Source of the DNA: Candidatus Bartonella washoeensis Sb944nv
Lineage (GTDB): Bacteria; Pseudomonadota; Alphaproteobacteria; Rhizobiales; Rhizobiaceae
DNA: 64,000 nt
NCBI RefSeq assembly: GCF_000278135.1
Contig: NZ_JH725023.1
Span: forward strand, 77,892-141,891
Direction of reading: 5' to 3'
Shown: positions 45,592-55,192 of the stretch, one piece after another
Position numbering within the stretch: position 1 is the stretch's first letter
Layout: each line of letters opens with the position of its first letter
Notes under the pieces: model-generated
Databases searched by the model: none
Told to the model about the DNA's origin: nothing
What the model saw: only the letters and a program-made list of their open reading frames with translations
Position numbers and translations under genes: made by a program

Positions 45592-46121
45592 TGTGGAGAA
45601 ACTCCTGAAAAAGTAGGAGGCTTTATAACCGAATCATTTAACAAAGAAATATCTGTCAACTGCACCATCCAACTGGTTTGATTGCCTGTATCAATTTCTT
45701 TAAACGCAGCCTTCTGATACCCCCGGGGGAAACAATCATGAACACCTTGAATAAGAAATTGGCTATCTTGCACACACATGGTTACAGAACCTGGCCAGCT
45801 GCCTTTTTTCTGTGCACCTTCTGCATAAAAATAATAAAACCGTGAAGAAAGAGGCCCTTCGATCAAGGTTTTACATCCTGTAACTGGCACCATCCACCAC
45901 CCTTCGCTCACCCAACCTGAAAGCGTACGATAGCCAAGGGCGACACCAACAGGCTGTTGGGTCGAATTACAAACGCGGAAATCAGCTTTTGCAAAATCAA
46001 CAAGCGGAAACAAGAGCAGAACGCTCAAGAGAAAAATCCTAAATCCTCTCAGAAACACCCATTTCTGTTTTTTGGCAACCACAAAACCACCTTTATGCTG
46101 TAAGCCCTTAAAACAAAACAT
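45588..46121 (-). CDS. DUF1036 family membrane-anchored or secreted protein
   Basis: This 177-residue protein has a hydrophobic N-terminal segment (IFLLSVLLLFPLVDFAKA) ending in a likely signal-peptidase site. DUF1036 features follow: DFRVCNSTQQPVGVALGYRT, GWVSEGWWMVPVTGCKTL, RFYYFYAEGAQ, and paired cysteines in MCVQDSQF and HDCFPRGY. Function is unknown; these genes regularly precede pyk in Rhizobiales. A GTG start at about 46079 with AAGGTGG upstream is a good alternative to ATG 46121. Confidence 0.82.
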   Translation of the reverse strand: MFCFKGLQHKGGFVVAKKQKWVFLRGFRIFLLSVLLLFPLVDFAKADFRVCNSTQQPVGVALGYRTLSGWVSEGWWMVPVTGCKTLIEGPLSSRFYYFYAEGAQKKGSWPGSVTMCVQDSQFLIQGVHDCFPRGYQKAAFKEIDTGNQTSWMVQLTDISLLNDSVIKPPTFSGVSPQ

Positions 46122-46359
46122 ACATCTCTTTTCTTCTCTTCTTTTTTAAGAACCTTCCAAATGTATAGAGGTATATCTTTATTCTTTTCTGCTTCTTATT
46201 GCCCTTTTGTCAATGCATAAGCTTAAAATTTTACAAAATATTTAAAGTCAATTTGTAAAAAAAGTTTACAGCTTGATTCACTCCTTGTTTTCAAGCTTCC
46301 TCAATATAACTTTATCGTCGAAAAACAGTTTAACACAGAGACTCTGGAGAAAAATACAA

Positions 46360-46617
46360 ATGGACACAGTAACCGATCAAACACATACTATATCCGTAAA
46401 CCAGTTGCGTGCTTTTATCGAACGTATTGAACGGCTAGAAGAAGAGAAAAAAACCATTTCTGATGATATTAAAGAAGTTTACGCCGAACTTAAAGGTTCT
46501 GGTTTTGATAGTAAAGCTGTTCGGAGTATTATACGGTTGCGCAAAAAAGAAGATCATGAACGAATGGAAGAAGAAGCGATTATCCAACTCTATAAAAATG
46601 CGCTTGGGATGAGTTAA
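46360..46617 (+). CDS. gapR: GapR family nucleoid-associated protein (DUF2312)
   Basis: This 85-residue protein starts at ATG 46360 ([31 protein letters not shown]), with CTGGAGA upstream. The rest is [34 protein letters not shown], the GapR/DUF2312 signature. GapR binds overtwisted AT-rich DNA ahead of forks and polymerases and supports topoisomerase action and cell-cycle progression in Caulobacter. It is divergent from the DUF1036-pyk pair, its usual neighbour. Confidence 0.93.
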   Translation: MDTVTDQTHTISVNQLRAFIERIERLEEEKKTISDDIKEVYAELKGSGFDSKAVRSIIRLRKKEDHERMEEEAIIQLYKNALGMS

Positions 46618-48134
46618 CGCAAGAGTGTTTTTTTCACAGAAAAGTTCGGTTCCAACACTCTTCTTCTTTTTGCATACAAGAATTTTCCTTCTCTTGACAG
46701 CACTCATAACAGTACTGTCAAAAGTTGTATAAGCGAAAAAAACATAGAATGAAAAAAGAAAAAGTCATCCAGTTCTATCAATGCCCATTAAGGTAAGTTA
46801 ATGCTAACACCATTGAGAACATGGAACATTTTCTCAAAATGAAGAGGGAATGAAAAATGCAAAAAATAAATACTCCACTTGCTCTTCTACCAGAAATTTT
46901 AGCAATTTGTGCAGTTTGTAACGATAATATCCGCAATATGTCATACAATTTTGGAAAGGCTTCCTTGAAGACTTATAAGCTCTCTTGCCTCTAGAAATAT
47001 TCCTCTATTTCAATCAATCGTTGAGATGTGACATAAGGAAACAGGTGGGTATAAAGACATTATGCAATACCATGGCTGCATTTTGTACAAATCAAATGGC
47101 AAAAATGAATGCGCTGATGGATATAAAACCGTGAAAGAATTCACTCTGAAACGGGTTAACAAGCTGTTTAAGAGAGTATTATAAAAACGCAAACAACTCG
47201 AAAAAGCATCGTGATAATTCGACATAAGTTACGCAATCATTCAGGTAATTAAATATTAAACTGTCACAAGACAATAAATTCATAAGAGTGAATTAAACAA
47301 ACGGCATGCTGAGCATTTGAAATTTACTCGCATGAACGATATCGGCGATAATTGTACCTATATATATTTTAAAAACACTCTGATGAACGAATAAATCAGA
47401 CACAAAAGAAAAGCCATAAGCAGCAATAAGTGCATCGTTTATACGCATAAAATAAACTTATCCATTAAAGTATCACGTGAATAATGCGCGAGTTTTTTTA
47501 CGAATGAGGGGAAGGAGATTTAAAAATATAAGAACCACAAATAAAGTGTGATGAAAAGCGACTATACGTTATCAATATTACTTCTGCTTAATTTAAATTT
47601 TTGCTCGCGTTCTACCGCTCCTGCATAAAGGTTATTGTTTTTGATAAGGTTTGTTGTTGACTTGCCAATTTTTTGAGGATAATTTTATCAAAAAAACAAT
47701 AGATTGATTTATAAAGATAATTCATCATTTTGCAACTTGAATGAGCACCGTCAATACAGTACGATTCTCTCATCTCGAACCCTCTTATAGTGAACCAAAC
47801 AAAACTATTCATTTTTCCGTCACAAGAGGGGATGGTATGTGGGTAAAAACTCTTAAAGAAAGTAGCAAAAACCTCTCATGAACGCTCTCAAAAGCAAAAA
47901 CTGTCGCAACATTAGAAGCTGGCAAAAAGTATGATAGCGTTAAGCTTGCACCTTCAAAAGCGTAAAGATGATGGAACACAATAACAATGGCTTTACCGTT
48001 ATACCGTTCACGGACATCATCGTGAGGGAAACTTGATTGCCTTGAGAGATGCCTCTTTAAAAAAAGAAGTCTTTAAAAAAATCAAAGGGGAAGTGTACAA
48101 ATCCGCACATTTCATTATCGGAGGAGAGAGAACT
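46618..48134. other. 1.5-kb region of relics between gapR and the acetyltransferase gene
   Basis: No intact gene supported. A 45-residue frame at 46857 (MQKINTPLALLPEILAICAV) with GAGGGA upstream is the best small candidate. Other fragments are YKTVKEFTLKRVNKLFKRV near 47150 and VATLEAGKKYDSVKLAPSKA near 47930, both cut by stops. They suggest at least two decayed genes. Confidence 0.45.
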
Positions 48135-48698
48135 ATGGCAATCCAAACAAAACGAACAATTTCCACATTGATCCGTTTAGAAGACGCGAGTGAACTAGCT
48201 TCCTATTATCTGCGCAACGCGAACTTTCATCAACCTTTCGAACCAGAAAAATCTGATGATTATCACATCCTCACAGCTTGGGAGGCACGCGCAAACGCGT
48301 TCACTTGTGAGAGTGCACAAGGGCAAGCATACCGCTATGCCGTACGATTAAAAAATGAGAACACAATCATTGCTGTCGTTAACTTCACAAATGTCGTGCG
48401 TGGTGTTTTTCAAGCCTGCCATCTTGGCTTTTCTCTTGATGAAAAACGACAAGGCAAAGGCTTCATGTTGGAAATTTTATCGGCTCTGATACCCCATATC
48501 TTCCATTTTTATCACCTCCATAGAATAATGGCAAACTATATGCCGGAAAACACCAGAAGTGGCATTTTATTGCAGCGTCTTGGTTTTGAGAAAGAAGGAT
48601 ATGCGAGAGATTATCTGATGATTTCCGGCCAATGGAGAAACCATATTCTAACCTCCCGCATTCATGATGCATATGCACTCGCCAAGAAACCAGAATAA
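48135..48698 (+). CDS. GNAT acetyltransferase, RimJ/RimL type
   Basis: The protein has about 187 residues from ATG 48135, preceded by GGAGAGAG; upstream frame to 48033 is not needed. The acetyl-CoA fold is visible: RLEDASELASYYLRNANFHQPFEP, CHLGFSLDEKRQGKGFMLEIL (with the Q/RxxGxG/A-like loop) and NTRSGILLQRLGFEKEGYARDY. This matches ribosomal-protein alanine N-acetyltransferases such as RimJ. The exact substrate is inferred. It converges with the ABC-F gene. Confidence 0.85.
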   Translation: MAIQTKRTISTLIRLEDASELASYYLRNANFHQPFEPEKSDDYHILTAWEARANAFTCESAQGQAYRYAVRLKNENTIIAVVNFTNVVRGVFQACHLGFSLDEKRQGKGFMLEILSALIPHIFHFYHLHRIMANYMPENTRSGILLQRLGFEKEGYARDYLMISGQWRNHILTSRIHDAYALAKKPE

Positions 48699-48799
48699 AG
48701 CATACTGAAACATTTTCACCAGAGATGAAAAATCTTAGTATGTGAACCTTATGAAATTCAAAAGATGTTTCTTTTTCACTGTCTTCATACATTCAGTAT

Positions 48800-48920
48800 T
48801 TTTCACTATCCTCGCACAAGAATTCAAATTCCAAGGATCTTCTTCCCTTTGTGCAAAGATATTTTTCTTCTCCAGTACATGCACTCATCTCATAAAGAAT
48901 GATGCCAAAACAGACATAAA
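48800..48920 (-). pseudogene. Relic copy of the 3' end of the ABC-F gene
   Basis: AATTCAAATTCCAAGGATCTTCTTC followed by CTTTGTGCAAAGATATTTTTC matches 49015-49065 of the ABC-F gene (TTTCAAGTTCCAACCATTCCTC, TTTTTGCGCACAAAAATTTTTC), offset about 190 bp. No frame survives. It ends about 65 bp before the intact stop. Confidence 0.78.
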
Positions 48921-48985
48921 GTGAAAGAGAAACAATCACAACAATCTGTAAAAATCCTCTCGAGAAGAATGAACGCTAGAGCGCT

Positions 48986-50842
48986 TTATGGCTTCGCACC
49001 CTCTATATCTTCACGTAAAATTTCAAGTTCCAACCATTCCTCTTCTTTTTGCGCACAAAAATTTTTCTTCTCTTCCAGCACTGTTGATAAATGCTCAAAA
49101 CGCTCTCTATTCTTACAATAGAGCGTTGGATCAGAGAGTTCTTGTTCAATTTCTTTAATTTCATTCTGCAAAGCAGCGATTTGCTCAGGCAATTTTTCCA
49201 ATGCATAAACCTGCTTATAAGATAATTTGCGTGACTTTGTTTTCTCCCGCTCCATAAAGCCACGATTTGGTGATAAGAGATGTTTTGCATTCTCCTGTAC
49301 AAGAGACTTTGACAGCTCTTTGCGCTGTGACAATTCTTTACGCGCGTACAATGCGTCTTGTTTGCTTTGTGCCATCATATCGCTATAGCCACCAGCATAT
49401 AAAATCCAGCGACCATCACCTTGGGGCGCCAATGTATGGGTCACGGTTCGATCTAAGAAATCTCTGTCATGGCTAACCAACAAGACTGTCCCGGCAAAAT
49501 CAGCAATAAATTCTTGCAAAACATCCAATGTTTCCATATCCAAATCATTGGTTGGTTCATCGAGAATCAAAAAGTTCGCAGGTTGTGAAAGAAGCCGTGC
49601 AAGCATGAGACGAGCTCTTTCTCCACCTGACAATTCTTTAATGGGTGTACGCACCTGTTCGGGTAAAAACAAAAAATCCTTCATATAAGAAACGACATGC
49701 CGCTCTTGCCCGTTGATCAAAAGAGTCTCGCCTCTACCATCCGTTAAATACTGTGCTAAAGTTTCTTTTTCATTTAAAATACGTTGTTGATCAAGCAGCG
49801 CCATGGAGAGGTTATAACCATGCCTCACCGTGCCACTATCAACCGCCTCCTTGCCGATCAGAGCGGAAAGCAAGGTTGTCTTTCCTACACCATTGGGACC
49901 AACCAGACCAATCCTATCACCACGCTGAACGCGCAAAGAGAAATCTTTTACCAAAACGCGCTCGCCATAAGATTTTGAAATTCGCTTTGCTTCTAGCACC
50001 AATTGGCCAGAATCGTGACTTTTAGCAGCTGCCAAAAGCGCACTTCCAAGCGGCCCTTTAGTGGTTTGATGCTGCTGTCTTAGTTCTTTTAACGCTGCCA
50101 AACGCCGCACATTACGCTTACGTCGTGCGCTCACGCCATAGCGCACCCATTGTTCTTCACGTGCAATCTGTCGTCCTAATTTGTGCTGCTCTAGGGCTTC
50201 CTCTTCAAGAGCCTTATCGCGCCAATTTTCAAACTCTAAAAAACGCTTTTCCAGTCTTTTTGTCGTACCCCGATCAAGCCATACTGTGGAACGCGTAACA
50301 TTTTCTAAAAATCGCCGATCATGGGAAATCACCACAATCGCACAACGTAAAGAACATAAAACACCTTCAAGCCATTCGATGGTTGGTAAATCGAGATGAT
50401 TGGTTGGTTCATCCAAAAGAAGAACATCTGGTTTTGCAGCAATTGCTTGCAACAATGAAACGCGCCGCTTTTCACCACCAGAAAGCGTCGCCAACTTCTC
50501 GGTTCCTGAAAAACCAAGATTTGCCAAAAGTGTGTTTATCCATTGTGCATCAGGTATAGCATCAAGACCAGCTTCCACAAAAGTGCGAATATCTTCAAAC
50601 CCTGAACACTCAGGATTTTGTGATACATAACGGAGCGTCGCCCGCGGATGGCGAAAAATTTCGCCCTCATTTGGTTCACTTATTCCAGCGGCAATTTTTA
50701 ACAGCGTTGATTTTCCACAGCCATTACGGCCCACGAGTGCAACACGCGCCCCTTGCTCTACCGACAGAAAAGCTTGGTTGAGCAAGGGAGTTTTTCCAAA
50801 GGTTAGGAAAATACGCTCAAGCCGCAGCAGCGGCACCGCCAT
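48986..50842 (-). CDS. uup: ABC-F family ATPase (Uup-like)
   Basis: This 618-residue protein starts at ATG 50842, overlapping the upstream stop as TAATG. There are two ATPase domains: LVGRNGCGKSTLLKI with LSGGEKRRVSLLQAI and LLLDEPTNHLD, then LVGPNGVGKTTLLSAL with LSGGERARLMLARLL and LILDEPTNDLD. There is no membrane domain. The linker is charged and the C-terminus is a coiled coil (LPEQIAALQNEIKEIEQEL), as in Uup. Such proteins act on ribosomes or branched DNA. The length and C-terminal coil favour Uup over EttA. Confidence 0.93.
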   Translation of the reverse strand: MAVPLLRLERIFLTFGKTPLLNQAFLSVEQGARVALVGRNGCGKSTLLKIAAGISEPNEGEIFRHPRATLRYVSQNPECSGFEDIRTFVEAGLDAIPDAQWINTLLANLGFSGTEKLATLSGGEKRRVSLLQAIAAKPDVLLLDEPTNHLDLPTIEWLEGVLCSLRCAIVVISHDRRFLENVTRSTVWLDRGTTKRLEKRFLEFENWRDKALEEEALEQHKLGRQIAREEQWVRYGVSARRKRNVRRLAALKELRQQHQTTKGPLGSALLAAAKSHDSGQLVLEAKRISKSYGERVLVKDFSLRVQRGDRIGLVGPNGVGKTTLLSALIGKEAVDSGTVRHGYNLSMALLDQQRILNEKETLAQYLTDGRGETLLINGQERHVVSYMKDFLFLPEQVRTPIKELSGGERARLMLARLLSQPANFLILDEPTNDLDMETLDVLQEFIADFAGTVLLVSHDRDFLDRTVTHTLAPQGDGRWILYAGGYSDMMAQSKQDALYARKELSQRKELSKSLVQENAKHLLSPNRGFMEREKTKSRKLSYKQVYALEKLPEQIAALQNEIKEIEQELSDPTLYCKNRERFEHLSTVLEEKKNFCAQKEEEWLELEILREDIEGAKP

Positions 50843-51234
50843 TAACGAACACGTCGAGGACAAGGTGCCTGATACACTGCACCTCTTCCATCACGGTAAG
50901 TACACAATTGTGGCGCTACTTTGTGATGGCAAGGCGCTTGGTATATCCGACCTCTATGTCCACGATACGTACACATTGATGACTGTTGGGCAACCTGAGA
51001 CTGTTGTCTTTTCTGATTTGCAGCAACACCTGTTACTGACCCTGCAAGAGCACCAAATGCTGCACCTGTCAATGCTGCTCCAGGAGTACTTCCAGCAATT
51101 GCTGTTCCTGCCAAGGCCCCTATTGCGGCTCCTCCTACACCATAACGTGCAACCCGTTGATCGTTAACAGTACAAGCTGCTGAACTTAAACCAATGGCTG
51201 AAACAACAGCCACTTTCAAAATTGATTTTAACAT
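50842..51234 (-). CDS. Glycine-zipper outer-membrane lipoprotein with a repeated Cys motif
   Basis: This 130-residue protein starts at ATG 51234; the signal peptide ends SSAAC (Cys about residue 21). A glycine-zipper region follows (GVGGAAIGALAGTAIAGSTPGAALTG and on). The C-terminal part holds two copies of CTYRxxRGxxYQAPC, separated by HHKVAPQL. Lipoproteins with glycine zippers (YMGG/17-kDa type) insert in or near the outer membrane; the paired CTYR motifs are unusual to me and may form disulfides. It overlaps the ABC-F gene start by one base. Confidence 0.8.
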   Translation of the reverse strand: MLKSILKVAVVSAIGLSSAACTVNDQRVARYGVGGAAIGALAGTAIAGSTPGAALTGAAFGALAGSVTGVAANQKRQQSQVAQQSSMCTYRGHRGRIYQAPCHHKVAPQLCTYRDGRGAVYQAPCPRRVR

Positions 51235-51307
51235 ATAAAAACTCTCCTTCTCGAGACCAAAGTATATCACTCATGTCAGCACTTAAGTCACTATGCCCCC
51301 CCCTACC

Positions 51308-51976
51308 TTACTCAAATCTACTGGAAGAGCTTTGCGGAATAGGTACAGACGCAAGCAATATAGCTTTTCCAGAACATAAATGACAAGAAAAAGTTCCACA
51401 AACACGGTTAGACAGTGTTAAAGAAGATCCAAATGGTACATTTTTGCCATAAATTGGCCATTTTACGCCAGAGAGGGTTAATCCCTGTAGGTCAGAAAAA
51501 CCGATAATACTAAAGAGAAACCCCTCAGGTAAATCAGCGCAAAAAGGCTTTGGTAAAACCGGCCACCCTTCCTCAAAACCGCTGGTTAATAACACTGAAA
51601 TGTCTTTTTCGGCCATCACCAGTGCTTGCGTCATATGAGAAAGGCTATGATCACTTCTTTCACCTCCAAAAGCACCACACAAAATCAGCCGTTTGGCACC
51701 CTTTTGCAGAGCTCTCTCACATGCCAGTGCACTATCGGTCATATCTTTATCAGAAGGAAAAACCTCACGGGGAATGTCATCATATTTGCCTATTAAAGTC
51801 TGATCAGAGGAATCAAAATCCCCCAACCATAACTCAGGCACAACATTCAGTGCTTCGGCATGACGCATTCCACCATCGGCAGCAATCACTCGGCTATTGC
51901 GAATTTGATTACGCAAACGATCGGTGATACAAACATCTCCGTTTAATAATATTGTAAATGTTGTCATGACAGACAC
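51308..51976 (-). CDS. thiN: Thiamine pyrophosphokinase
   Basis: This 222-residue protein has the family motifs VIAADGGMRHA, LWLGDFDSSD, SDKDMTDSALACERALQKG, CGAFGGERSDHSLSHM and, in the C-terminal domain, GLTLSGVKWPI with the usual LSN. It makes thiamine diphosphate from thiamine and ATP, the cofactor of transketolase in this window. It stands alone, divergent from the M48 protease gene. Confidence 0.92.
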   Translation of the reverse strand: MSVMTTFTILLNGDVCITDRLRNQIRNSRVIAADGGMRHAEALNVVPELWLGDFDSSDQTLIGKYDDIPREVFPSDKDMTDSALACERALQKGAKRLILCGAFGGERSDHSLSHMTQALVMAEKDISVLLTSGFEEGWPVLPKPFCADLPEGFLFSIIGFSDLQGLTLSGVKWPIYGKNVPFGSSLTLSNRVCGTFSCHLCSGKAILLASVPIPQSSSSRFE

Positions 51977-52190
51977 TGCCTTTTTCGTAATGCTTTCTTT
52001 TTAGGTCATTTTTTTATAAATTCATCTTTTTATAAATAATAACCGTGATAGAGCCAAAAGAATCCTTTCCAAAAAGCTTTTTTATTGTAATACGAAGATA
52101 CCGATGAAATTTGTCAAAATACCAACAGAAAACAAAGTGCATACTGATCAACACCAAATTTTTCAACGAACATTCTTTTTTCGCACCAAA

Positions 52191-53630
52191 ATGTATAAAG
52201 CATCTCTTTTAAGCCTCATGCTTTTGCTTTTCGCTTGTCATACGGGTCACGTTCCAAATGATATGCTTTCCTCTTGCAATTCTTCTGCAAGAATGAACCA
52301 CGCCGAGAGGAACGATATCTATGCTTCATTAAGTACTACACACCATCCGCATATTTTACGAATATATGGCGGTGCCTATCATGATACAAAACTTGAACGC
52401 ATGTTAGCAGATATTGTGCATAAACTCACTGCTGTGTCACAAAACTCTCACCAAACCTATTCTATAACAATTCTAGACTCCGAAAGTGTTAATGCATTTG
52501 CTCTACCAGGCGGCTACATTTACTTAACCCGCGGCATGCTAGCATTGGCTAATGATTCTTCAGAAGTTGCAGCAATTTTAGCCCATGAAATAGCCCATAT
52601 CACTGCCAATCACGGCATTTTACGCCTAAAAAAAGAAGCCGAATTGAAGATGACAGAGTGCATGTCACAAAATTTTCTCTCTCACGCCAAACGTTACAAT
52701 ACCCTTAGAGACAAGCGACAATTTGCACAATTTTCACGCAATCAAGAACTACAAGCCGATTCAATTGCGCTCGAAATGCTCAAACAAGCTGGGTTTGACC
52801 CGTTCGCTTCACCGCGCTTTCTCCAATCCATGGAAGCGTATAGTGCCTTTCATAATATCTCAGATACCACAAATGCTTCCCTAGATTTTCTAGCAACACA
52901 TCCAACCACCCCGCAACGGATTCGGCTTGCGATAGAAAAAGCGCGTAAAATCAGTACAACAAACATTGGAAAGACTGATCGTGATTCTTTTCTCAAAAAC
53001 ATTGATGGCATGATTTTTGGAGGCAGCTTTCACACAGGCTTTATACGAGGAAACCAATTTATTCACCCGCAATTGCGTGTAACTTTTTCCGTTCCAAATA
53101 CTTTCACCATAGAAAATTCAGTACACACTGTCTGGGCCAGTAGCCCAGATAAAATTGCTATTCGTTTTGATGCTGTACCGCACCCTGCCGAAATATCTGC
53201 AAGTGATTATTTAACAAGCGGATGGGTTGTAGGACTGGATAAATCCTCTGTTCGCCCAATCACGATTCAAGGTCTGCCTGGAGCGCATGCGCGCGCTACC
53301 AATGAACAATGGCAATTTGATGTAGCTGTCATTCTGTTCAACAAACACATCTTTCGCTTCATTACTGCTGCCCCTCATAATTCCGAAAACTTTGCAACTG
53401 TTGCCAAAAACACGCTACAAAACTTTCACCCTCTTTCATCATCACAGTTAAACAAGCTGAAACCCTTGAGAATCCGCATTGTACGCGTTAAAAAGGGGGA
53501 AAGCATTGCAAGCTTGGCCAATAAAATGCAAGATACCGCGCACAAAGAAAAATTGTTTCGTATTCTCAATGCGCTCGCACCAACCCAAACTTTATCCGCA
53601 AGGACACATGTCAAAATTATCACGCAGTAA
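52191..53630 (+). CDS. M48 family metalloprotease lipoprotein with C-terminal LysM-like segment
   Basis: This protein has about 479 residues from ATG 52191; the frame continues upstream to 52104, but the signal peptide MYKASLLSLMLLLFAC starts at 52191 and ends in a lipobox. The protease domain has NAFALPGGYIYLTRGML, the zinc motif HEIAH in AAILAHEIAHITANHG, and the third ligand in NQELQADSIALEML. LATHPTTPQRIRLA follows. The C-terminus (RVKKGESIASLANKMQDT to the end) resembles LysM. It is related to BepA-type periplasmic proteases that process outer-membrane proteins. The gene precedes rpoH, with which it converges. Confidence 0.9.
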   Translation: MYKASLLSLMLLLFACHTGHVPNDMLSSCNSSARMNHAERNDIYASLSTTHHPHILRIYGGAYHDTKLERMLADIVHKLTAVSQNSHQTYSITILDSESVNAFALPGGYIYLTRGMLALANDSSEVAAILAHEIAHITANHGILRLKKEAELKMTECMSQNFLSHAKRYNTLRDKRQFAQFSRNQELQADSIALEMLKQAGFDPFASPRFLQSMEAYSAFHNISDTTNASLDFLATHPTTPQRIRLAIEKARKISTTNIGKTDRDSFLKNIDGMIFGGSFHTGFIRGNQFIHPQLRVTFSVPNTFTIENSVHTVWASSPDKIAIRFDAVPHPAEISASDYLTSGWVVGLDKSSVRPITIQGLPGAHARATNEQWQFDVAVILFNKHIFRFITAAPHNSENFATVAKNTLQNFHPLSSSQLNKLKPLRIRIVRVKKGESIASLANKMQDTAHKEKLFRILNALAPTQTLSARTHVKIITQ

Positions 53631-53830
53631 AAAAGCAATCTTGTTCATCATTTTCTGCGCTCTTGATTCGCTTATGTCCTCACTTAAATTACTTCTGCAC
53701 TTTTCAATATTTCTCGCATTGATCCATTCATTCCTTTAAAACCAGCTTCTCAGCTTCTAAAACCAGTTTTATTGTGCCCCCTCATACACATATGCACTCT
53801 CAACTTTTTCCCGAACAGCGCTCACTTAGC

Positions 53831-54742
53831 TTACACATCATAAGCATCTGCTGAATGAGCAGTAAGCAAAGCCGAACGCAGCTTTTGCAAAGCCCGTGCT
53901 TCAATTTGACGCACCCGCTCTTTTGAAATTCCCAATTTTTCACCCAAAACTTCTAAAGTAGCGCCCTCTTCATTAAGGCGGCGGAAACGAATAATTTCAA
54001 GTTCCCGTTCATTGAGAATTTGCAGCGCATCATAAAGCCATTGTGCCCTTCGTTGACCGTCAATCACTTGCTCAATTAAAGCATCAGGAAGAGGACTATC
54101 ATCGACAAGCGCATCCATTTTAGCAACAGGATTATCACTGTTCTCAGAAACAGCAACACTCAATGAATTATCAGAACTAGAAAAACGGAAATCCATCGTT
54201 TCAACATCACGAACTGAAACGCCAAGTTTTTCAGCGATTGTACGAAAGATATCTTGTTTTGAAAGAGCACTATCATCCTGCACCAGTTTCGCCCGCAAAC
54301 GCCGAAGATTAAAGAAAAGCGCTTTTTGCGAAGAACTTGTCCCTCCTCGAACGATTGACCAATTTCGTAAAATATAATCTTGGATAGAAGCACGAATCCA
54401 CCATGTTGCATAAGTCGAAAAACGCACCTCCCTATCAGGCTCAAAACGTGCAGCAGCTTCCAATAGCCCTACATAGCCTTCTTGTACCAGATCCCCCAGT
54501 GGCATTTTGAAACGTTTAAAACGGTTAGCAATTGCAATAACCAAACGCATATGAGCCGCTGCAATTTGATGCATGGCATCATCATCTCGTTTGTCTTTCC
54601 ATCGCAGAGCCAAATCATGCTCTTTTTGTCGTTCAAGATAAGGCGCTTGCATAGCAGAACGCATCATATTGCGTCCCAAACTTTTGTCTGCATCGCTATA
54701 ATTTTTGCTGTTTTTATAAACAGCATTTGAAAGATTACCCAT
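53831..54742 (-). CDS. rpoH: RNA polymerase sigma-32 factor RpoH
   Basis: This 303-residue sigma factor has region 2 (HMRLVIAIANRFKRFKMPLGDLVQEGYVGLLEAA and RFSTYATWWIRASIQDYILRNWSIVR), the RpoH box around QKALFFNLRR, and region 4 (LNERELEIIRFRRL, LEVLGEKLGISKERVRQIEARAL). It directs heat-shock transcription. Rhizobiales often have two RpoH proteins; which one this is cannot be decided by eye. ATG 54742 follows a GGGGTTAT sequence. Confidence 0.93.
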   Translation of the reverse strand: MGNLSNAVYKNSKNYSDADKSLGRNMMRSAMQAPYLERQKEHDLALRWKDKRDDDAMHQIAAAHMRLVIAIANRFKRFKMPLGDLVQEGYVGLLEAAARFEPDREVRFSTYATWWIRASIQDYILRNWSIVRGGTSSSQKALFFNLRRLRAKLVQDDSALSKQDIFRTIAEKLGVSVRDVETMDFRFSSSDNSLSVAVSENSDNPVAKMDALVDDSPLPDALIEQVIDGQRRAQWLYDALQILNERELEIIRFRRLNEEGATLEVLGEKLGISKERVRQIEARALQKLRSALLTAHSADAYDV

Positions 54743-55192
54743 AATAACCCCTTGCGATTAAAATTATCAAAGTTGATTTGGCAACGACATCACCGTTCTT
54801 CTTCAAAGAACGTATAAGTTGTTTGTTTTTACACGCACTACTTTAGCGTGTATTTTTATAATCGCAATCGTTTTTTTATTGTCATGGTAAAACTTATTGT
54901 CATAAAGACATAGTTTCACTCACAAAATGACAATATAAATACGCTCTTTACCCCAAGAAATACCGGGAAAAACTTTGTCCTCATTTCTTCATAACAAGCT
55001 CGTAAAAAAAAAAAACAAGCAAACAAAACAAATGCTGTTTTTTTGATTGTCGGCTTACTTGCCTTTTGCATAAAGAATTTATTTATGCTTCCAGCTATAC
55101 AATACAACCATTGCGCGAAAATATACATAAAACATCCAAAATGTATGAAAAAAGGAAACAGCTAAAGTTAAAGCGACAAAAAAACGACAAGA
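54743..55192. promoter_or_regulatory. Divergent region between rpoH and the helicase fragment
   Basis: 450 bp, AT-rich, with promoters expected for both sides. I looked for remnants of a helicase core and found none. ACGACAAGA lies before ATG 55193. Confidence 0.35.

Noticed and set aside
53640-53830. Relic of the rpoH 3' end
   Set aside because: Only scattered similarity; not better than chance by inspection.
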